Source of the DNA: G963674685 sp964591275 | GTDB taxonomy: Bacteria > Lernaellota > Lernaellaia > JACKCT01 | Reading direction: 5' to 3' | DNA: 55,043 nucleotides | NCBI GenBank assembly: GCA_964591275.1 | Contig: CAZQAE010000034.1 | Location: 1-55,043 of the forward strand | In this document: piece by piece, positions 23,604 to 33,612 of the stretch | How positions within the stretch are numbered: position 1 is the stretch's first letter | Layout: each line of letters opens with the position of its first letter | Position numbers and translations under genes: made by a program | Notes under the pieces: generated by a model | Seen by the model: the letters and a program-made list of their open reading frames with translations, nothing else | Database searches by the model: none | Told to the model about the DNA's origin: nothing

Positions 23604-24398
23604 ATGAAATCCCTACTCGTCGCCATTTTTGCACCGCTTATAATCGTCGCATTTGTTCTTCCGGCCGCCGCGCAGCTTTCCCTTGCGGACATCGCCGAAA
23701 AGGAAAGTGGCACGCAGAAAATCGCCTGGGAAAAAACAGGGGAAACCCTCTACATCATGCGATGGACGCTCAACAAATATGAAAAGGACGGCCAGACTTT
23801 CGTGAAAAGCACTTTGAAAGGCGAAAACATCAAAAAGGGCGATGAGCGCATCGAATGGAATGAAAGCTCCCTCATGGTCTTTCGTCCCGAGGGATTGCGC
23901 ACGCTCTGGTGGAAAAAGGATTCGCGCGGCGCCGAAAAAATGCACTGGTCCCTAAAATACGACTGGGACGCGCGCAAGGTCCACTATACCTTTTCAGACG
24001 ACATCTCTGGAAAGAAAGAAAACAAGTCCAACGACTTCGACGCGGATTCTCTGCCCGGCGACGCCATGAACCTGATGCTGCGCGGTTTCCCATTTGAAAA
24101 AGGAGCGGGGACCGAAATCGCGGCCAACCTGCTCATGGGCGACGGCAGCGGTCTGCGCGGCAGGATCATCCACCGAGGCGAGCATAAGATCAAAACCGCC
24201 TTCGGTGAAATTGATGCCTACAAACTGGAGATCAAACCCGCCGGGGCGCTGGGTTTGGTGGCGCCGGATATGTTTTCCTATTTCACGAAAGCCAAGCCGC
24301 ACATCTGGCTGCGCGCTGACGGTCGCGACGAGGGCCTGTTCAAACCTCGCACCAAGAATAATTTGGTGGAATACCAGCCGAAAGGCAGGATCAAATAA
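23604..24398 (+). CDS. Secreted DUF3108-like protein
   Basis: This 264-residue exported protein starts MKSLLVAIFAPLIIVAFVLP, with a signal peptidase site after AAA. AAGGAGAG lies just before the ATG at 23604. The rest is a beta-rich domain (MHWSLKYDWDARKVHYTF; GRIIHRGEHKIKTAFGEIDA; KPHIWLRADGRDEGLFKP) that fits DUF3108-type periplasmic proteins. The function is unknown. The reading frame after its stop stays open into the headless Asp-tailed gene. Confidence 0.75.
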   Translation: MKSLLVAIFAPLIIVAFVLPAAAQLSLADIAEKESGTQKIAWEKTGETLYIMRWTLNKYEKDGQTFVKSTLKGENIKKGDERIEWNESSLMVFRPEGLRTLWWKKDSRGAEKMHWSLKYDWDARKVHYTFSDDISGKKENKSNDFDADSLPGDAMNLMLRGFPFEKGAGTEIAANLLMGDGSGLRGRIIHRGEHKIKTAFGEIDAYKLEIKPAGALGLVAPDMFSYFTKAKPHIWLRADGRDEGLFKPRTKNNLVEYQPKGRIK

Positions 24399-24479
24399 AC
24401 AGCGCCTTCCGCGAGCCTCTCTGTCGCTTTTCGACTACGTTTTCGACATGCGGCTTGCCGGATTCCAAAATTCAGACGG

Positions 24480-25094
24480 GTACGAGTATGGACTTTACTC
24501 CTCAATCCGCCGTTTATATATGAGGGCGAATACATCGCTGAACTACTGGATTGCAGCATTGACATTCCCTGCACGGAAGACTCGTGCAACGAGGACAGCA
24601 TCGGTTTCACACTTGTCTTTGATGCCGATCATCTCAATTACATCGGTTATTCAGTGACAGGCACAATCCTGGAGGATTGGCTCAATCGCTTCCAATGCGA
24701 TTTGGATGAAAGCGTAGGAAATCGCATCCAATGCACGGGCGATTCCGACGTCGGTCTTTTAGACGCGAATATTTCGACGCTGGCTGTCTTTCTCTTTGAA
24801 ACTTCCGCGGCGAAGGCGACCGAAGATAAAAATCAAACCGTTTCTTTCCAACTCCAGAGTCTCGTTGGCGACTTGCAATATATGTCAGCAGGCGACTGCG
24901 AAGCGGACATCGCCGACAATAGCACAGACGACGATAACGCAGACGACGATAACGCAGACGACGATAACGCAGACGACGATAACGCAGATGACTATGACGC
25001 AGATGACTATGACGCAGATGGTGATGACAACGGATACGGCAACGTCGGGCGCACTGGAACTGAAGAAGACGACGGCGGTTCCTGCGGCTTCTGA
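24480..25094 (+). pseudogene. Headless cohesin-like Asp-tailed protein
   Basis: The frame is open from 24399 but has no ATG, GTG or TTG until 24654. Protein-like sequence begins well before that: TLLLNPPFIYEGEYIAELL, then IDIPCTEDSCNEDSIGFTLV and FDADHLNYIGYSVTGTI. The layout (hydrophobic strands, FDADHLNYIGY) resembles a cohesin-like Ig-fold domain, a weak match. From about 24920 a run of ADDDN units follows, then EEDDGGSCGF at the end. The signal peptide and N-terminus are missing, so this is probably a 5'-truncated gene. A short product from GTG at 24654 remains possible. Confidence 0.55.
24922..25010 (+). repeat. 15-bp tandem repeat GCAGACGACGATAAC
   Basis: About four near-exact 15-bp units code for ADDDN repeats, followed by degenerate units (GCAGATGACTATGAC, ADDYD). 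This is a recent-looking minisatellite in the Asp-rich tail. Confidence 0.85.
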
Positions 25095-25217
25095 CAGGCT
25101 TTATTGATCGTTAAGGAACAAGCTCAGAGTTGTGACTTTTTGCGCGGCGGTGTCGACGATTGTGTTTTTCTTCGCGCGGGATCGGATCTGTTCCACCGTT
25201 TCGAGATAGAGCCGCCG

Positions 25218-26618
25218 TCAAACTCCAAGAGACCCATCAGTCGACGGTTGGGATAATTCACTGCCGATGCAATGCTCTTTTTTGTCAAGTTTTCGCGTAC
25301 AATACAACCAGCCAATCGCCGTAAGGCCCGCCAACATATTTGCAAGGGCTATTCCACCAAACATTCCTTTCGGTCCCAGCAGCGTTGTCCCTGCGTAAAC
25401 AGCCGGGATATAGAAAATGAATGTCCTGATGAGACTCAAAAGCGCTCCGCTCAAGGGACGATTCATGGCGTTAAAGGAAACAGAGGCCAACCTCATAACT
25501 CCGTACAATCCATAACCCAGGGGCGTGATCCGAAGATACAAAATGATATTGTCGACAACAACCGGTTCATTGCTGAAAATACCCGCGATCGGGCGCGCGA
25601 AGACGGCCAATATCGCCCAAGCGAAAAATCCCCAGGCGAAGGCAAATCTGAAGGCGTAACGATGCGCCAAATGCACGCGATCAAATTTTTTCGCGCCCCA
25701 ATTCTGCCCTACGACAGGCATCATCGATATGCCAAGGGCGATAAGCACCATGAGGGAAAATTGTTCCACGCGAATAGCCGCGCCCACCGCCCCCACCGTC
25801 TCGTGTCCAAATCGCGCCGCCATCCATGTCACGAAACCCATCGACAGCGGCATGAGGACATTCATCGCCGCAGCCGGAATGGCGACATAAAGGATGTTCT
25901 TCCAGGACCGCATCAAATGGCGAAACCGCGGCAGCGAATAATCGATGAGGCGCTCGCGAAAGTGCAGAATCGCCAAAGCCACAACCAGCACGACGGACCT
26001 TGAAATCACCGTCGTGAGCGCGGCGCCGGCCAGCTCCATTCGTGGAAAGCCGGCCAACCCGAAGATGAGCAAAGGATCGAGCACGATGTTAATGACTGCG
26101 GCGATTGTCATAATCATGCTGGGATAAACTGTGTCGCCGGTGGCCCGGATTACGTTGTTGCCGATGTTCGGGATAATGATGAATATTATCCCCAGATACC
26201 AAATGCTCATATAGCTTTTGATCAGCGGAATCAGGTCGGGCGTTGCGCCCAGCAACCGGAAAAGCGGCTCGATGGTCAGTACCCCCACCGTCGCCAGAAC
26301 CACCACAATCAAAAAGGCCAGTATGAAGCAATCTGAAGCGAGCCTACGCACTCTGTCCTGATTGCCCTCGCCGATGGCGCGAGAGACCACCGACGAAGTC
26401 GCCATGCCCAGACCCATCGTAATGCTATGCACGAACATCACCACGGGAAAGGTGAAGCTCATGGCCGCCAGTTCACGCGTGCCAAGCCGCGCCACAAAAA
26501 ACGTGTCCGCCAGATTGAAGGCCACCATTGAAAATACGCCCGCCAGCATCGGCGCCGTCATGCGCAAAAGAATGGAGCCGACGGGGTCTTCCGTGAGATT
26601 GATTTTAGGTTTTTTCAT
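25218..26618 (-). CDS. MATE family efflux transporter
   Basis: This 466-residue integral membrane protein has about 12 helices in two homologous halves: APMLAGVFSMVAFNLADTFF in the first, AIPAAAMNVLMPLSMGFV in the second. It begins INLTEDPVGSILLRM, a common MATE N-terminus. It exports organic cations or drugs in exchange for H+ or Na+. The ATG at 26618 is chosen over the in-frame 26660, which would add 14 non-family residues. The acyl-CoA dehydrogenase lies 130 bp upstream on the same strand. Confidence 0.92.
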   Translation of the reverse strand: MKKPKINLTEDPVGSILLRMTAPMLAGVFSMVAFNLADTFFVARLGTRELAAMSFTFPVVMFVHSITMGLGMATSSVVSRAIGEGNQDRVRRLASDCFILAFLIVVVLATVGVLTIEPLFRLLGATPDLIPLIKSYMSIWYLGIIFIIIPNIGNNVIRATGDTVYPSMIMTIAAVINIVLDPLLIFGLAGFPRMELAGAALTTVISRSVVLVVALAILHFRERLIDYSLPRFRHLMRSWKNILYVAIPAAAMNVLMPLSMGFVTWMAARFGHETVGAVGAAIRVEQFSLMVLIALGISMMPVVGQNWGAKKFDRVHLAHRYAFRFAFAWGFFAWAILAVFARPIAGIFSNEPVVVDNIILYLRITPLGYGLYGVMRLASVSFNAMNRPLSGALLSLIRTFIFYIPAVYAGTTLLGPKGMFGGIALANMLAGLTAIGWLYCTRKLDKKEHCIGSELSQPSTDGSLGV

Positions 26619-26748
26619 GGTGGAGCCTAAAAAAGGAAGCTCGACTCTACATCTTATCAAGGCAAAAATGAAGGTCGGAATGAGAGCATTGGCGGCGGTT
26701 CATCCCGTCCCGTGAAGACGCTTGAATGGGAATGAGCCTGCCGGCGCA

Positions 26749-27882
26749 TCAAGCCAACAATTTCCAGATCACTTCCTTCATGATCTCGGTCGTACCGCCT
26801 CCGATGGCCAAAATGCGTGCGTCGCGATAGAATCGTTCAACCACGTACTCCCGCGCGTATCCGTAACCGCCAAGAATCTGGATCGCCTCGCGACACACTT
26901 TTTCGGCCACATCGGCGCAAAAGTTTTTCGCCATGGACACTTCCTTGACGAGATTCTCACCCGCCTCAATTCGCGCCGCCAGGCGATAAACGTACTCGCG
27001 CGCAATGTCAATCTGCGTGGCCATGTCCACCAGTTTGTGCCGCGTCACCTGAAAACCCGTCAACGGACGCCCAAAAGCCTCGCGCTCCTGTGCGTACTGC
27101 AAAGCACGCTCGTACGCGACTTGCGCCGAAGCATAGCCCATCACGGCCAGCGCCAGACGCTCGTGCTGAAAATTGAGCATCAACCCCATGAAGCCCGCGC
27201 CCTCCGAACCCAAAAGATTCGCGACCGGGACCCGGCAATCTTCAAATGACAGCTCCGCGGTGTCCGATGCGTCCCAGCCCATTTTGTCTATTTTGCGGGA
27301 AACGGAAAAACCCGGCGTGCCTTTTTCGATCACAAGGAGACTGACGCCCTCGAAACCTTCAGCGCCGGTCCGCACAGCGCAGGTAATGAAATCGGCGCGA
27401 CAGCCACTGGTGATGAAAGTTTTTGATCCGTTGACCACGTAGTGGTCGCCGTCTTTTTCAGCCCGCGTGTGAATCGCCGCCACGTCCGATCCGGCGTTCG
27501 GCTCGGTCACGGCCAGCGCGGCGATCTTCTCACCGCGAAGCACCGGCGGTATAAATCGCTTTTTCTGCTCGTCATTTCCCAGGGACAGAATCGGCGGAAG
27601 CGCGATGGCGTGACTGCCGAGCCCGGCGACGACGCCCATTGAGCCGCAGTATGCCATCTGCTCGGTGAAGGCTATGCGATGGAAAACATCGCCCGGCGTC
27701 CCGCCATATTCCTCAGGATACCCCAAGCCCAAAAAACCGCCCCCGGCGAACTTGAGGTATAAGTCCCGAGGAAACTCTTTGGCATCTTCCCAGGCATCCA
27801 CATGCGGAGCGATTTCACGCTCGACTAAAACCTTGACGCTTCGCCGCAGCATCTCGTGCGTTTCGTCAAAATAGGAAACCAT
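26749..27882 (-). CDS. Acyl-CoA dehydrogenase
   Basis: This is an FAD-dependent acyl-CoA dehydrogenase of 377 residues. It oxidises acyl-CoA to 2-enoyl-CoA and passes electrons to ETF. Family motifs are AVTEPNAGSD, NGSKTFITSG and QILGGYGYAREY. The usual catalytic Glu site near the C-terminus reads IGGGTTEIM here, with Gly at the base position. Instead NFQHERLALAVMG (Glu241) matches the position used by isovaleryl-CoA and long-chain dehydrogenases. So the base is probably Glu241, and branched or longer substrates are plausible. GAGGAG precedes the ATG. Confidence 0.93.
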   Translation of the reverse strand: MVSYFDETHEMLRRSVKVLVEREIAPHVDAWEDAKEFPRDLYLKFAGGGFLGLGYPEEYGGTPGDVFHRIAFTEQMAYCGSMGVVAGLGSHAIALPPILSLGNDEQKKRFIPPVLRGEKIAALAVTEPNAGSDVAAIHTRAEKDGDHYVVNGSKTFITSGCRADFITCAVRTGAEGFEGVSLLVIEKGTPGFSVSRKIDKMGWDASDTAELSFEDCRVPVANLLGSEGAGFMGLMLNFQHERLALAVMGYASAQVAYERALQYAQEREAFGRPLTGFQVTRHKLVDMATQIDIAREYVYRLAARIEAGENLVKEVSMAKNFCADVAEKVCREAIQILGGYGYAREYVVERFYRDARILAIGGGTTEIMKEVIWKLLA

Positions 27883-28073
27883 CGAAACTCCTCATGTTCA
27901 TTTCTCGCCAGTTTCACAACCCTCACCACAGTATCAATTCCTTGTTCTCATGCCACGCAATCCGATCCCTTTTCAACCCCTGTTTTAAAACGGCATCAGA
28001 TTCGGCTTTGTATTCGCGGCTCATGCGCCTATAATCGCCAGGTTGCTGTCATGTTCATCGATAGAGAAATATA

Positions 28074-30419
28074 TTGAAAAACTCATTTGTGTCGACATTG
28101 AGCTTCGGTCCCGCCTGGAAAAATAAATTGAGAAGACCCCTTCTTATTTGGTGCGACGCCGGCATTGTTTTTACGATTCTTCACTGCCTCGTCAGCCTTC
28201 TGGGCATTCCCGGTTACGAAGCGGCACAGGCGCAGACCCTCTTTTTCGCCCTGGCCTCGGGTTTTTTGACGATAACGATTTTCAACAGGCGCTCCAGTGA
28301 AGCCACCGACCTGCTCACAAGCGCTTCATGGTCCGCGTTCGCACTGCTGGGAATGCTGGCCGTCAACACGGCGATTATCTGCGTCTCCGGATTTTTTCGA
28401 GGGACCTGCCAGTGGGCGGACGGCCTTTTGTGGTTTGCGCTTTTGCCCCTACCGACGATCATTTTGGGAGTGGCGTCTGGAAGCCTTGCCGCCGCGTCAT
28501 TCCGAAAAAGGCGCACCGCATACATTGCGTATCTTCTTTTCGCCTCGTTTATGCTGATATGGGAACTTCTCGTCATATGGAAACTGCCGGTCACCTTCGC
28601 CTACAATATGCTGCTCGGCTATTTCCCCGGCCCGGTTTACGATCGGGCGGTGCGCGTGAGCGTCGCCCTGGCCGCATCGCGCTTCGAGGCGCTGAGTCTG
28701 AGCACAGTGTTTTTTTGTCTCGCCGCGCTCATCGCCCGGTTTCGATTCTACAGAGGGTACTTGCACAAACGTCCAGCTGTCTCATATACCATGGCGCTGA
28801 TCCTGTCTCTATTGGCCTTTGCGGTCGCCGCCGCATACGGACAAGCCCTGGGAACGGCCGTAACCAGAGAATTTATCCACAAAGAATTGGGCGGTGAGCT
28901 TGTCGGGAAAAACGTTGTACTGCGTTATCCAGAAGACCTGACGAAAGACAAAACGCGTTTGCTCCTACTTGACGCCGAGTTTCGTTTTCATCAGCAGTCG
29001 CGCTTTCTCGGGCTCAAAAACCCGCCGCCCGTGTCGGCTTATTTCTACCGCAACGCCGACGAGAAGAAAGCGCTGATGGGCGCCGCCGGCACGCAGTACG
29101 CCGATTGCTCCAACCGCGAAATGCACATGAACATTCAGCGCCCGCCCCATTCGGTGCTTAAGCATGAGATCGTGCACGTCCTGGCCGCGCCCTGGGGCAT
29201 CAAGGGTTTGGGATTTTCGCTCATTCTGGGGATTACCGAGGGGCTTGCCGTCGCCTCGGAAGGCTGGCGCGGCGACTATCCAATTCCCCTGTGGGCGGCG
29301 GCGATGAAGAAAATCGGCCGCCTGCCAAAAATGAGCAAAAACAGCGGCGCCACCGGCTTCTGGAAAATTTCCGGATCGCGAAGCTATCTGGCTTGGGGCG
29401 GCTTCACAACCTGGTTGATCGACAATTATTCCATGGACGCCATCCGAATAATTTATCAAACGGGAGACTGGCAAAAGGCCTTCGGCGCGAGTGTCGAAGA
29501 ACTGGAAATTAAATGGCGCAAACATCTTGACGCCATGCCCGTGCCGGAGCGACTGATGAGAATCGCCACCGGCAAGTTTTTTCGAAAATCTCTTTTCGAG
29601 GCGCGCTGCGCGCGAACCGTAGGAACGATCTCAGAAGACGCCTGGATCGCCTATGACAAAGGCCACGACAAAAAGGCCACGCGACTTTTTGAAAAAGCCT
29701 GGCTCTTTTCCGGGCAAAATCCCCGGCACGGGCGATCTCTAATGAAGGCCTGCTACGCGTCGCGCCAATACGAACGCGCATGGGAAATCGCCGATGAAAT
29801 TGTCAAGCGAGAAGGAAAAGCGACGCCAGACCTAAAGGCGCGCAAAAAGAGGGTCGGCGATCAGCGCGCGTTGGTTCGCGCCATGGCCACGCAGGCCCGC
29901 ATCGCCTGGATTCGCGGAGACAATGCCCAGGCCCACGAGCTTTTCGCCGCCGTGCGTGCGGCGGATGTTTATTCTTCGCTCAACCGCGAAGCCGCCGTGT
30001 CCATGATGGCCTTGAATGATCCCACAATAGAAGAATATCTTCGCAAGTATTTCGTAGACCCCGACGCCGGGGGAACCGGCGATTATCAATTGCTCAACGC
30101 CATCGACGCGCAGCCCGAAAACGGCGCGCTCCATTATCTGCTGGGGCGAAAACTGCGTGCGAGAAGGCAATACGCGGACGCCGCGCGCGAACTCGATCTG
30201 GCGCTCAACCTGGGAATGGACGATTCCGAATTGACGGTTGAAGCCTGGCGGCAACTGGGTATTAATCATTTTGAAGCGAGGTGGTATCGCGAGGCCATTA
30301 AGGTTTTTCAAAACCGTCGCCCAACGATATTGTCTCAAGGGAAGCGTATGGAAGCCGACGAGTGGATCGAGCGCGCTACGTTCGCGCAAAGCTACGCATT
30401 GCCAAAGAGCCTGCAATGA
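28074..30419 (+). CDS. Membrane gluzincin-like metalloprotease with TPR-like C-terminus
   Basis: This is a 781-residue protein. Residues 25-260 contain about seven membrane helices. An outside domain then carries VLKHEIVHVL (His364, Glu365, His368) and, 21 residues on, a second Glu in GITEGLAVASEGW (Glu389). This is the HExxH...E zinc site of gluzincin peptidases. The last 250 residues are helical repeats of TPR type (ATRLFEKAWLFSGQNPRHG; LLGRKLRARRQYADAARELD). The start is TTG at 28074; no strong ribosome site is seen. It overlaps the next lipoprotein gene by ATGA, so the two are coupled. The role is unknown; envelope protein processing is a guess. Confidence 0.78.
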   Translation: MKNSFVSTLSFGPAWKNKLRRPLLIWCDAGIVFTILHCLVSLLGIPGYEAAQAQTLFFALASGFLTITIFNRRSSEATDLLTSASWSAFALLGMLAVNTAIICVSGFFRGTCQWADGLLWFALLPLPTIILGVASGSLAAASFRKRRTAYIAYLLFASFMLIWELLVIWKLPVTFAYNMLLGYFPGPVYDRAVRVSVALAASRFEALSLSTVFFCLAALIARFRFYRGYLHKRPAVSYTMALILSLLAFAVAAAYGQALGTAVTREFIHKELGGELVGKNVVLRYPEDLTKDKTRLLLLDAEFRFHQQSRFLGLKNPPPVSAYFYRNADEKKALMGAAGTQYADCSNREMHMNIQRPPHSVLKHEIVHVLAAPWGIKGLGFSLILGITEGLAVASEGWRGDYPIPLWAAAMKKIGRLPKMSKNSGATGFWKISGSRSYLAWGGFTTWLIDNYSMDAIRIIYQTGDWQKAFGASVEELEIKWRKHLDAMPVPERLMRIATGKFFRKSLFEARCARTVGTISEDAWIAYDKGHDKKATRLFEKAWLFSGQNPRHGRSLMKACYASRQYERAWEIADEIVKREGKATPDLKARKKRVGDQRALVRAMATQARIAWIRGDNAQAHELFAAVRAADVYSSLNREAAVSMMALNDPTIEEYLRKYFVDPDAGGTGDYQLLNAIDAQPENGALHYLLGRKLRARRQYADAARELDLALNLGMDDSELTVEAWRQLGINHFEARWYREAIKVFQNRRPTILSQGKRMEADEWIERATFAQSYALPKSLQ

Positions 30420-31957
30420 AAATATCCCTTTTGAAATCCGTTTGCGTGTGCGTCGCAATTGTCGCCGGTTTTGTCATGATCTCCTGCGGCTCCTCCGGCG
30501 GCCAGGATCCCGGCGAGATTCTTACCGGGCGCGAAAACGATCTTCCCAGGCCGGGGCAATTCCGCTCCTGGGAGCGGGGCGACGAAGTCGCCGCCGCGTT
30601 GCGGCAGATATTGACGACGCGGGAGGCAACGCCCGAGCAGTTGCAAAAACTTGGCGACGAAGCAAATCTCTACATCAGCATTCCGGCGCAGGCGCGTTTG
30701 CGGCAGATGCAAAATTCGGCATCAACCGACCCCGGAGGAAAAGCGCTCTTTGAAAAAGTTCCCGGCGCGGCGCCGACTTTGACGCTTGACCGCGTTGATA
30801 TTCGACTCGAATTGTTCCGCCCGGATTTCCCCGTCGAACCTGCTGCTCCTATCGACATGCGTCGCCTGACCGCAGGTTTCGACGCCTTGGAAAATGCCGA
30901 TGAATTGAGTGAATCGGACAAAGCCGCACTCACGCACAAAGGCGCTGTTTTCGCTAGGCTGGTCAAGCCCGAGGGTTACGATCTTGTCATCATGCCCGAT
31001 GGCTCGCTTTCCGGCTCGAGCGCTCCCGTGGACGGCCTCTGGCGACTGGCCACCAGCAAATTCGCGGATGTGGCGAGAAAGGAGTTTGCCCTTTTTCATT
31101 TACGTGAAAACTCTGCAGGCGATCCGATCAGGGCGGCCATATTCGCGGCGCACGCAGGCCTCGACAATACCGCGCGAAAAGTCCTGCGTGAGATCGTGGA
31201 CAAATCACCCGCAGACGACCCCAAACGAGGCGGCGCGCTCTTTGTGCTTCACGAAATCGAAAGACCCCGCGATGAAAAAGGCGCCATGAAAATCCTCGAA
31301 AGCCTTGTATTCGACTTTCCCGGCCACGAATTTGTAAAAAGCATCGGCTTCTGGCGGCTGGCGGCTTTCTACAACAAGGAGCGCATGTGGCCCGAAACCC
31401 TCAAACTCTACAGGGGACCGGGGGCCGTTCTGAAGCTTTCCGACTCCATCGAAACGCGACGCAGGCTGAAAACCATCGATTTCGCGCTGGCGACATCCGC
31501 GAAATGGAAGGAAAATCCCGAAGAGGTCGGCTATCGACAAAAAATCAAGACCTTCCACGCCTATGAGCGCCTTGGCGATTATCAAATGGCCTTAGCCTGG
31601 GTGGATTTCGTTATCGAGGAGAACATGCCCGACAGGCCGGAATTTTTGGTTGAAAAAGCCCGCTGCCTGATGAAACTTCGCCGCTGGGACGAAGCAGAAC
31701 AAACCCTGAAATTCCTGCTGGCCGACGAAAAAAACTCCTTTGTAAAAAGCGGCAAAATCTACGAGTCATTCATCGAACTCTACCGCGCGCAGGCCCGAGA
31801 CGATATGGTCAAATGGGCTGAGGACATGTACGCCAAAAAATCGGCAGTTTACCATAGCAACCTGGCCAATAGATTCGAATCGCGTAAAATGGAAGACGCC
31901 CCCCGCCCGCCGGCGGCGCCGAAGCCGCAAAATGATCCCGGATTGAAAACGGAATAA
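30416..31957 (+). CDS. TPR-like lipoprotein coupled to the membrane protease
   Basis: This 513-residue protein starts KISLLKSVCVCVAIVAGFVM, then ISCGSSGG, a lipobox. The C-terminal 250 residues have helical repeats (AAHAGLDNTARKVLREIVD; LGDYQMALAWVDFVIEENM; KLRRWDEAEQTLKFLLADE) like TPR. It overlaps the protease gene by four bases. The pair probably forms a membrane protease and its lipid-anchored partner on the other side of the periplasm. No known family name comes to mind. Confidence 0.75.
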   Translation: MKISLLKSVCVCVAIVAGFVMISCGSSGGQDPGEILTGRENDLPRPGQFRSWERGDEVAAALRQILTTREATPEQLQKLGDEANLYISIPAQARLRQMQNSASTDPGGKALFEKVPGAAPTLTLDRVDIRLELFRPDFPVEPAAPIDMRRLTAGFDALENADELSESDKAALTHKGAVFARLVKPEGYDLVIMPDGSLSGSSAPVDGLWRLATSKFADVARKEFALFHLRENSAGDPIRAAIFAAHAGLDNTARKVLREIVDKSPADDPKRGGALFVLHEIERPRDEKGAMKILESLVFDFPGHEFVKSIGFWRLAAFYNKERMWPETLKLYRGPGAVLKLSDSIETRRRLKTIDFALATSAKWKENPEEVGYRQKIKTFHAYERLGDYQMALAWVDFVIEENMPDRPEFLVEKARCLMKLRRWDEAEQTLKFLLADEKNSFVKSGKIYESFIELYRAQARDDMVKWAEDMYAKKSAVYHSNLANRFESRKMEDAPRPPAAPKPQNDPGLKTE

Positions 31958-32050
31958 AGACTTTTGGGAACTTGCGACGCCAGGCAATGAATTGCGGCGT
32001 TGCATTCGCTCATACTCATTGACATTTCCGTTCGCTCTGCGCCGGGGCTT

Positions 32051-32076
32051 GTCGCGGCTGCAAGCCGCTCTTACAA
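32051..32076. repeat. Solo REP-like palindrome
   Basis: GTCGCGGCTGCAAGCCGCTC followed by TTACAA is another unit of the family arrayed at 7971-8167. It lies in the gap before the radical SAM gene. Confidence 0.65.
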
Positions 32077-32123
32077 TGGCCGGCATGGGAACACTAAACC
32101 CTTGACCCCGGACCTTTGACCCT

Positions 32124-33602
32124 ATGCTGAAAGTCATCCTCGTCTATACCAAAACCGGATGGGACGTGAAAAACGTCACCACGCTCCTTCCTTTATCCGT
32201 CCTATACCTGGGCAAGCCCCTTCGCCGCGCCGGTTATACGCCCATCATCATCGATCAGCGGATTGATCCGCATTGGGAGCGAAGTCTCAGACAACGCATT
32301 CGTGAAGGCGATGTGGCGGCTGTGGGAATCAGCGCCATGACGGGACTGCAGATAAAATGGGGCCTTGCGGCGGCGGCGATCGCCCGGCAGGAGGCTGCGG
32401 ATATTCCCCTCGTATGGGGCGGCGTACACCCGACGCTTTTGCCCGATCAAACGGCGCGTCATCCGCTGGTGGATTACGTGGTCTGGCGCGAAGGCGAAAA
32501 GGCGCTGGTCGATCTTCTTGACGCCTTAAAGGATACGCGTCAGCCCGCAGGAGTGCCCGGCGTGGCCTACGCAAGCGCGAACGGCGACATTGTACGTGGG
32601 CCGGATCCGGATTTTATCGACCTTGGCGATGCGTTGATTCCCGATTACGACCTTGTCAACGTGCCGGATTACGTTACTACGCAGACTCTGGGACACCGCG
32701 ATCTGGCGATCATGACCAGCCGCGGATGCCCACACCGATGCATCTACTGCTACAACACGGCCTATGGAAACCGACATTGGCGCGCGCAACCCGCTGAGGC
32801 GGTGGCGGAGCACATTGAGAGGATCGTCAAGAGTTTCGGCCTGGACGCCATACTCGTCAAGGACGACAACTTTTTCGCCAGCCGCAGCCGGGTTATCTCC
32901 ATCGCCGAGCAAATACGTCGTCGAGGCCTCAAGGTCACGATACGGGGAGAGTGTCGCGCCGATTACATTGCCGATCAATATGATATCGATCTGTTGCGGG
33001 ATTTGTACGACGCGGGATTTCGAGAGCTGACTATCGGCGCGGAGGTGGGCACCGATGAAGCCCTTAAGCAATTGCAAAAGGACTTGAGCGTCCAGCAGAT
33101 TAGAGAAGCGAGCAACAAGCTCCGGCAGGCGAAAATCGCCGCCAAGTTCACCTTTTTATGTGGTTTTCCAGGTGAAACCGACGACTCCCTCGCCAAGACC
33201 CTCGACCTGATGCTCGAACTCATCAGAGATAATCCCTTTGCACGCGTAACGCCGATTCACCTCTACGCGCCTTTTCCCGGCACGGAGATGTTCGACAGGG
33301 CCGTCAAACTGGGCTTTAGCCCCCCCGCCAAACTGCAAGACTGGTCGGGCATTGACTTCCACAGCGTCAACACGCCCTGGATCGACCCGGCCAATAGGCG
33401 CCGCCTTGAACGCATGAGCGTATCGACATATTTCCTCGATGGACGGACTATGCCCGAATACTTCGCCGCCTCCCCGGTCATGAAAAATCTCTCCCGCATT
33501 TACGGCGCTGTCGTCCGATGGCGCGCGCGATTCAAAAACTTCCGCTTCATGCCGGAACTCTGGCTCGTTGAGCAGTATAAAAAGCTCAAATCAATGGCGT
33601 AA
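32124..33602 (+). CDS. B12-binding radical SAM protein
   Basis: This 492-residue class B radical SAM enzyme has an N-terminal cobalamin-binding Rossmann domain (VAAVGISAMTGLQIKWG; PLVWGGVHPTLLPDQ). Its radical SAM core has the cluster motif TSRGCPHRCIYCYN (CxxxCxxC). LTIGAEVGTDEALKQLQKD and FLCGFPGETDDSL are typical later motifs. Such enzymes methylate or rearrange unactivated carbons in lipids or natural products. The substrate is not evident. The gene stands alone after a REP element. Confidence 0.92.
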   Translation: MLKVILVYTKTGWDVKNVTTLLPLSVLYLGKPLRRAGYTPIIIDQRIDPHWERSLRQRIREGDVAAVGISAMTGLQIKWGLAAAAIARQEAADIPLVWGGVHPTLLPDQTARHPLVDYVVWREGEKALVDLLDALKDTRQPAGVPGVAYASANGDIVRGPDPDFIDLGDALIPDYDLVNVPDYVTTQTLGHRDLAIMTSRGCPHRCIYCYNTAYGNRHWRAQPAEAVAEHIERIVKSFGLDAILVKDDNFFASRSRVISIAEQIRRRGLKVTIRGECRADYIADQYDIDLLRDLYDAGFRELTIGAEVGTDEALKQLQKDLSVQQIREASNKLRQAKIAAKFTFLCGFPGETDDSLAKTLDLMLELIRDNPFARVTPIHLYAPFPGTEMFDRAVKLGFSPPAKLQDWSGIDFHSVNTPWIDPANRRRLERMSVSTYFLDGRTMPEYFAASPVMKNLSRIYGAVVRWRARFKNFRFMPELWLVEQYKKLKSMA

Positions 33603-33612
33603 AAATTCACGA

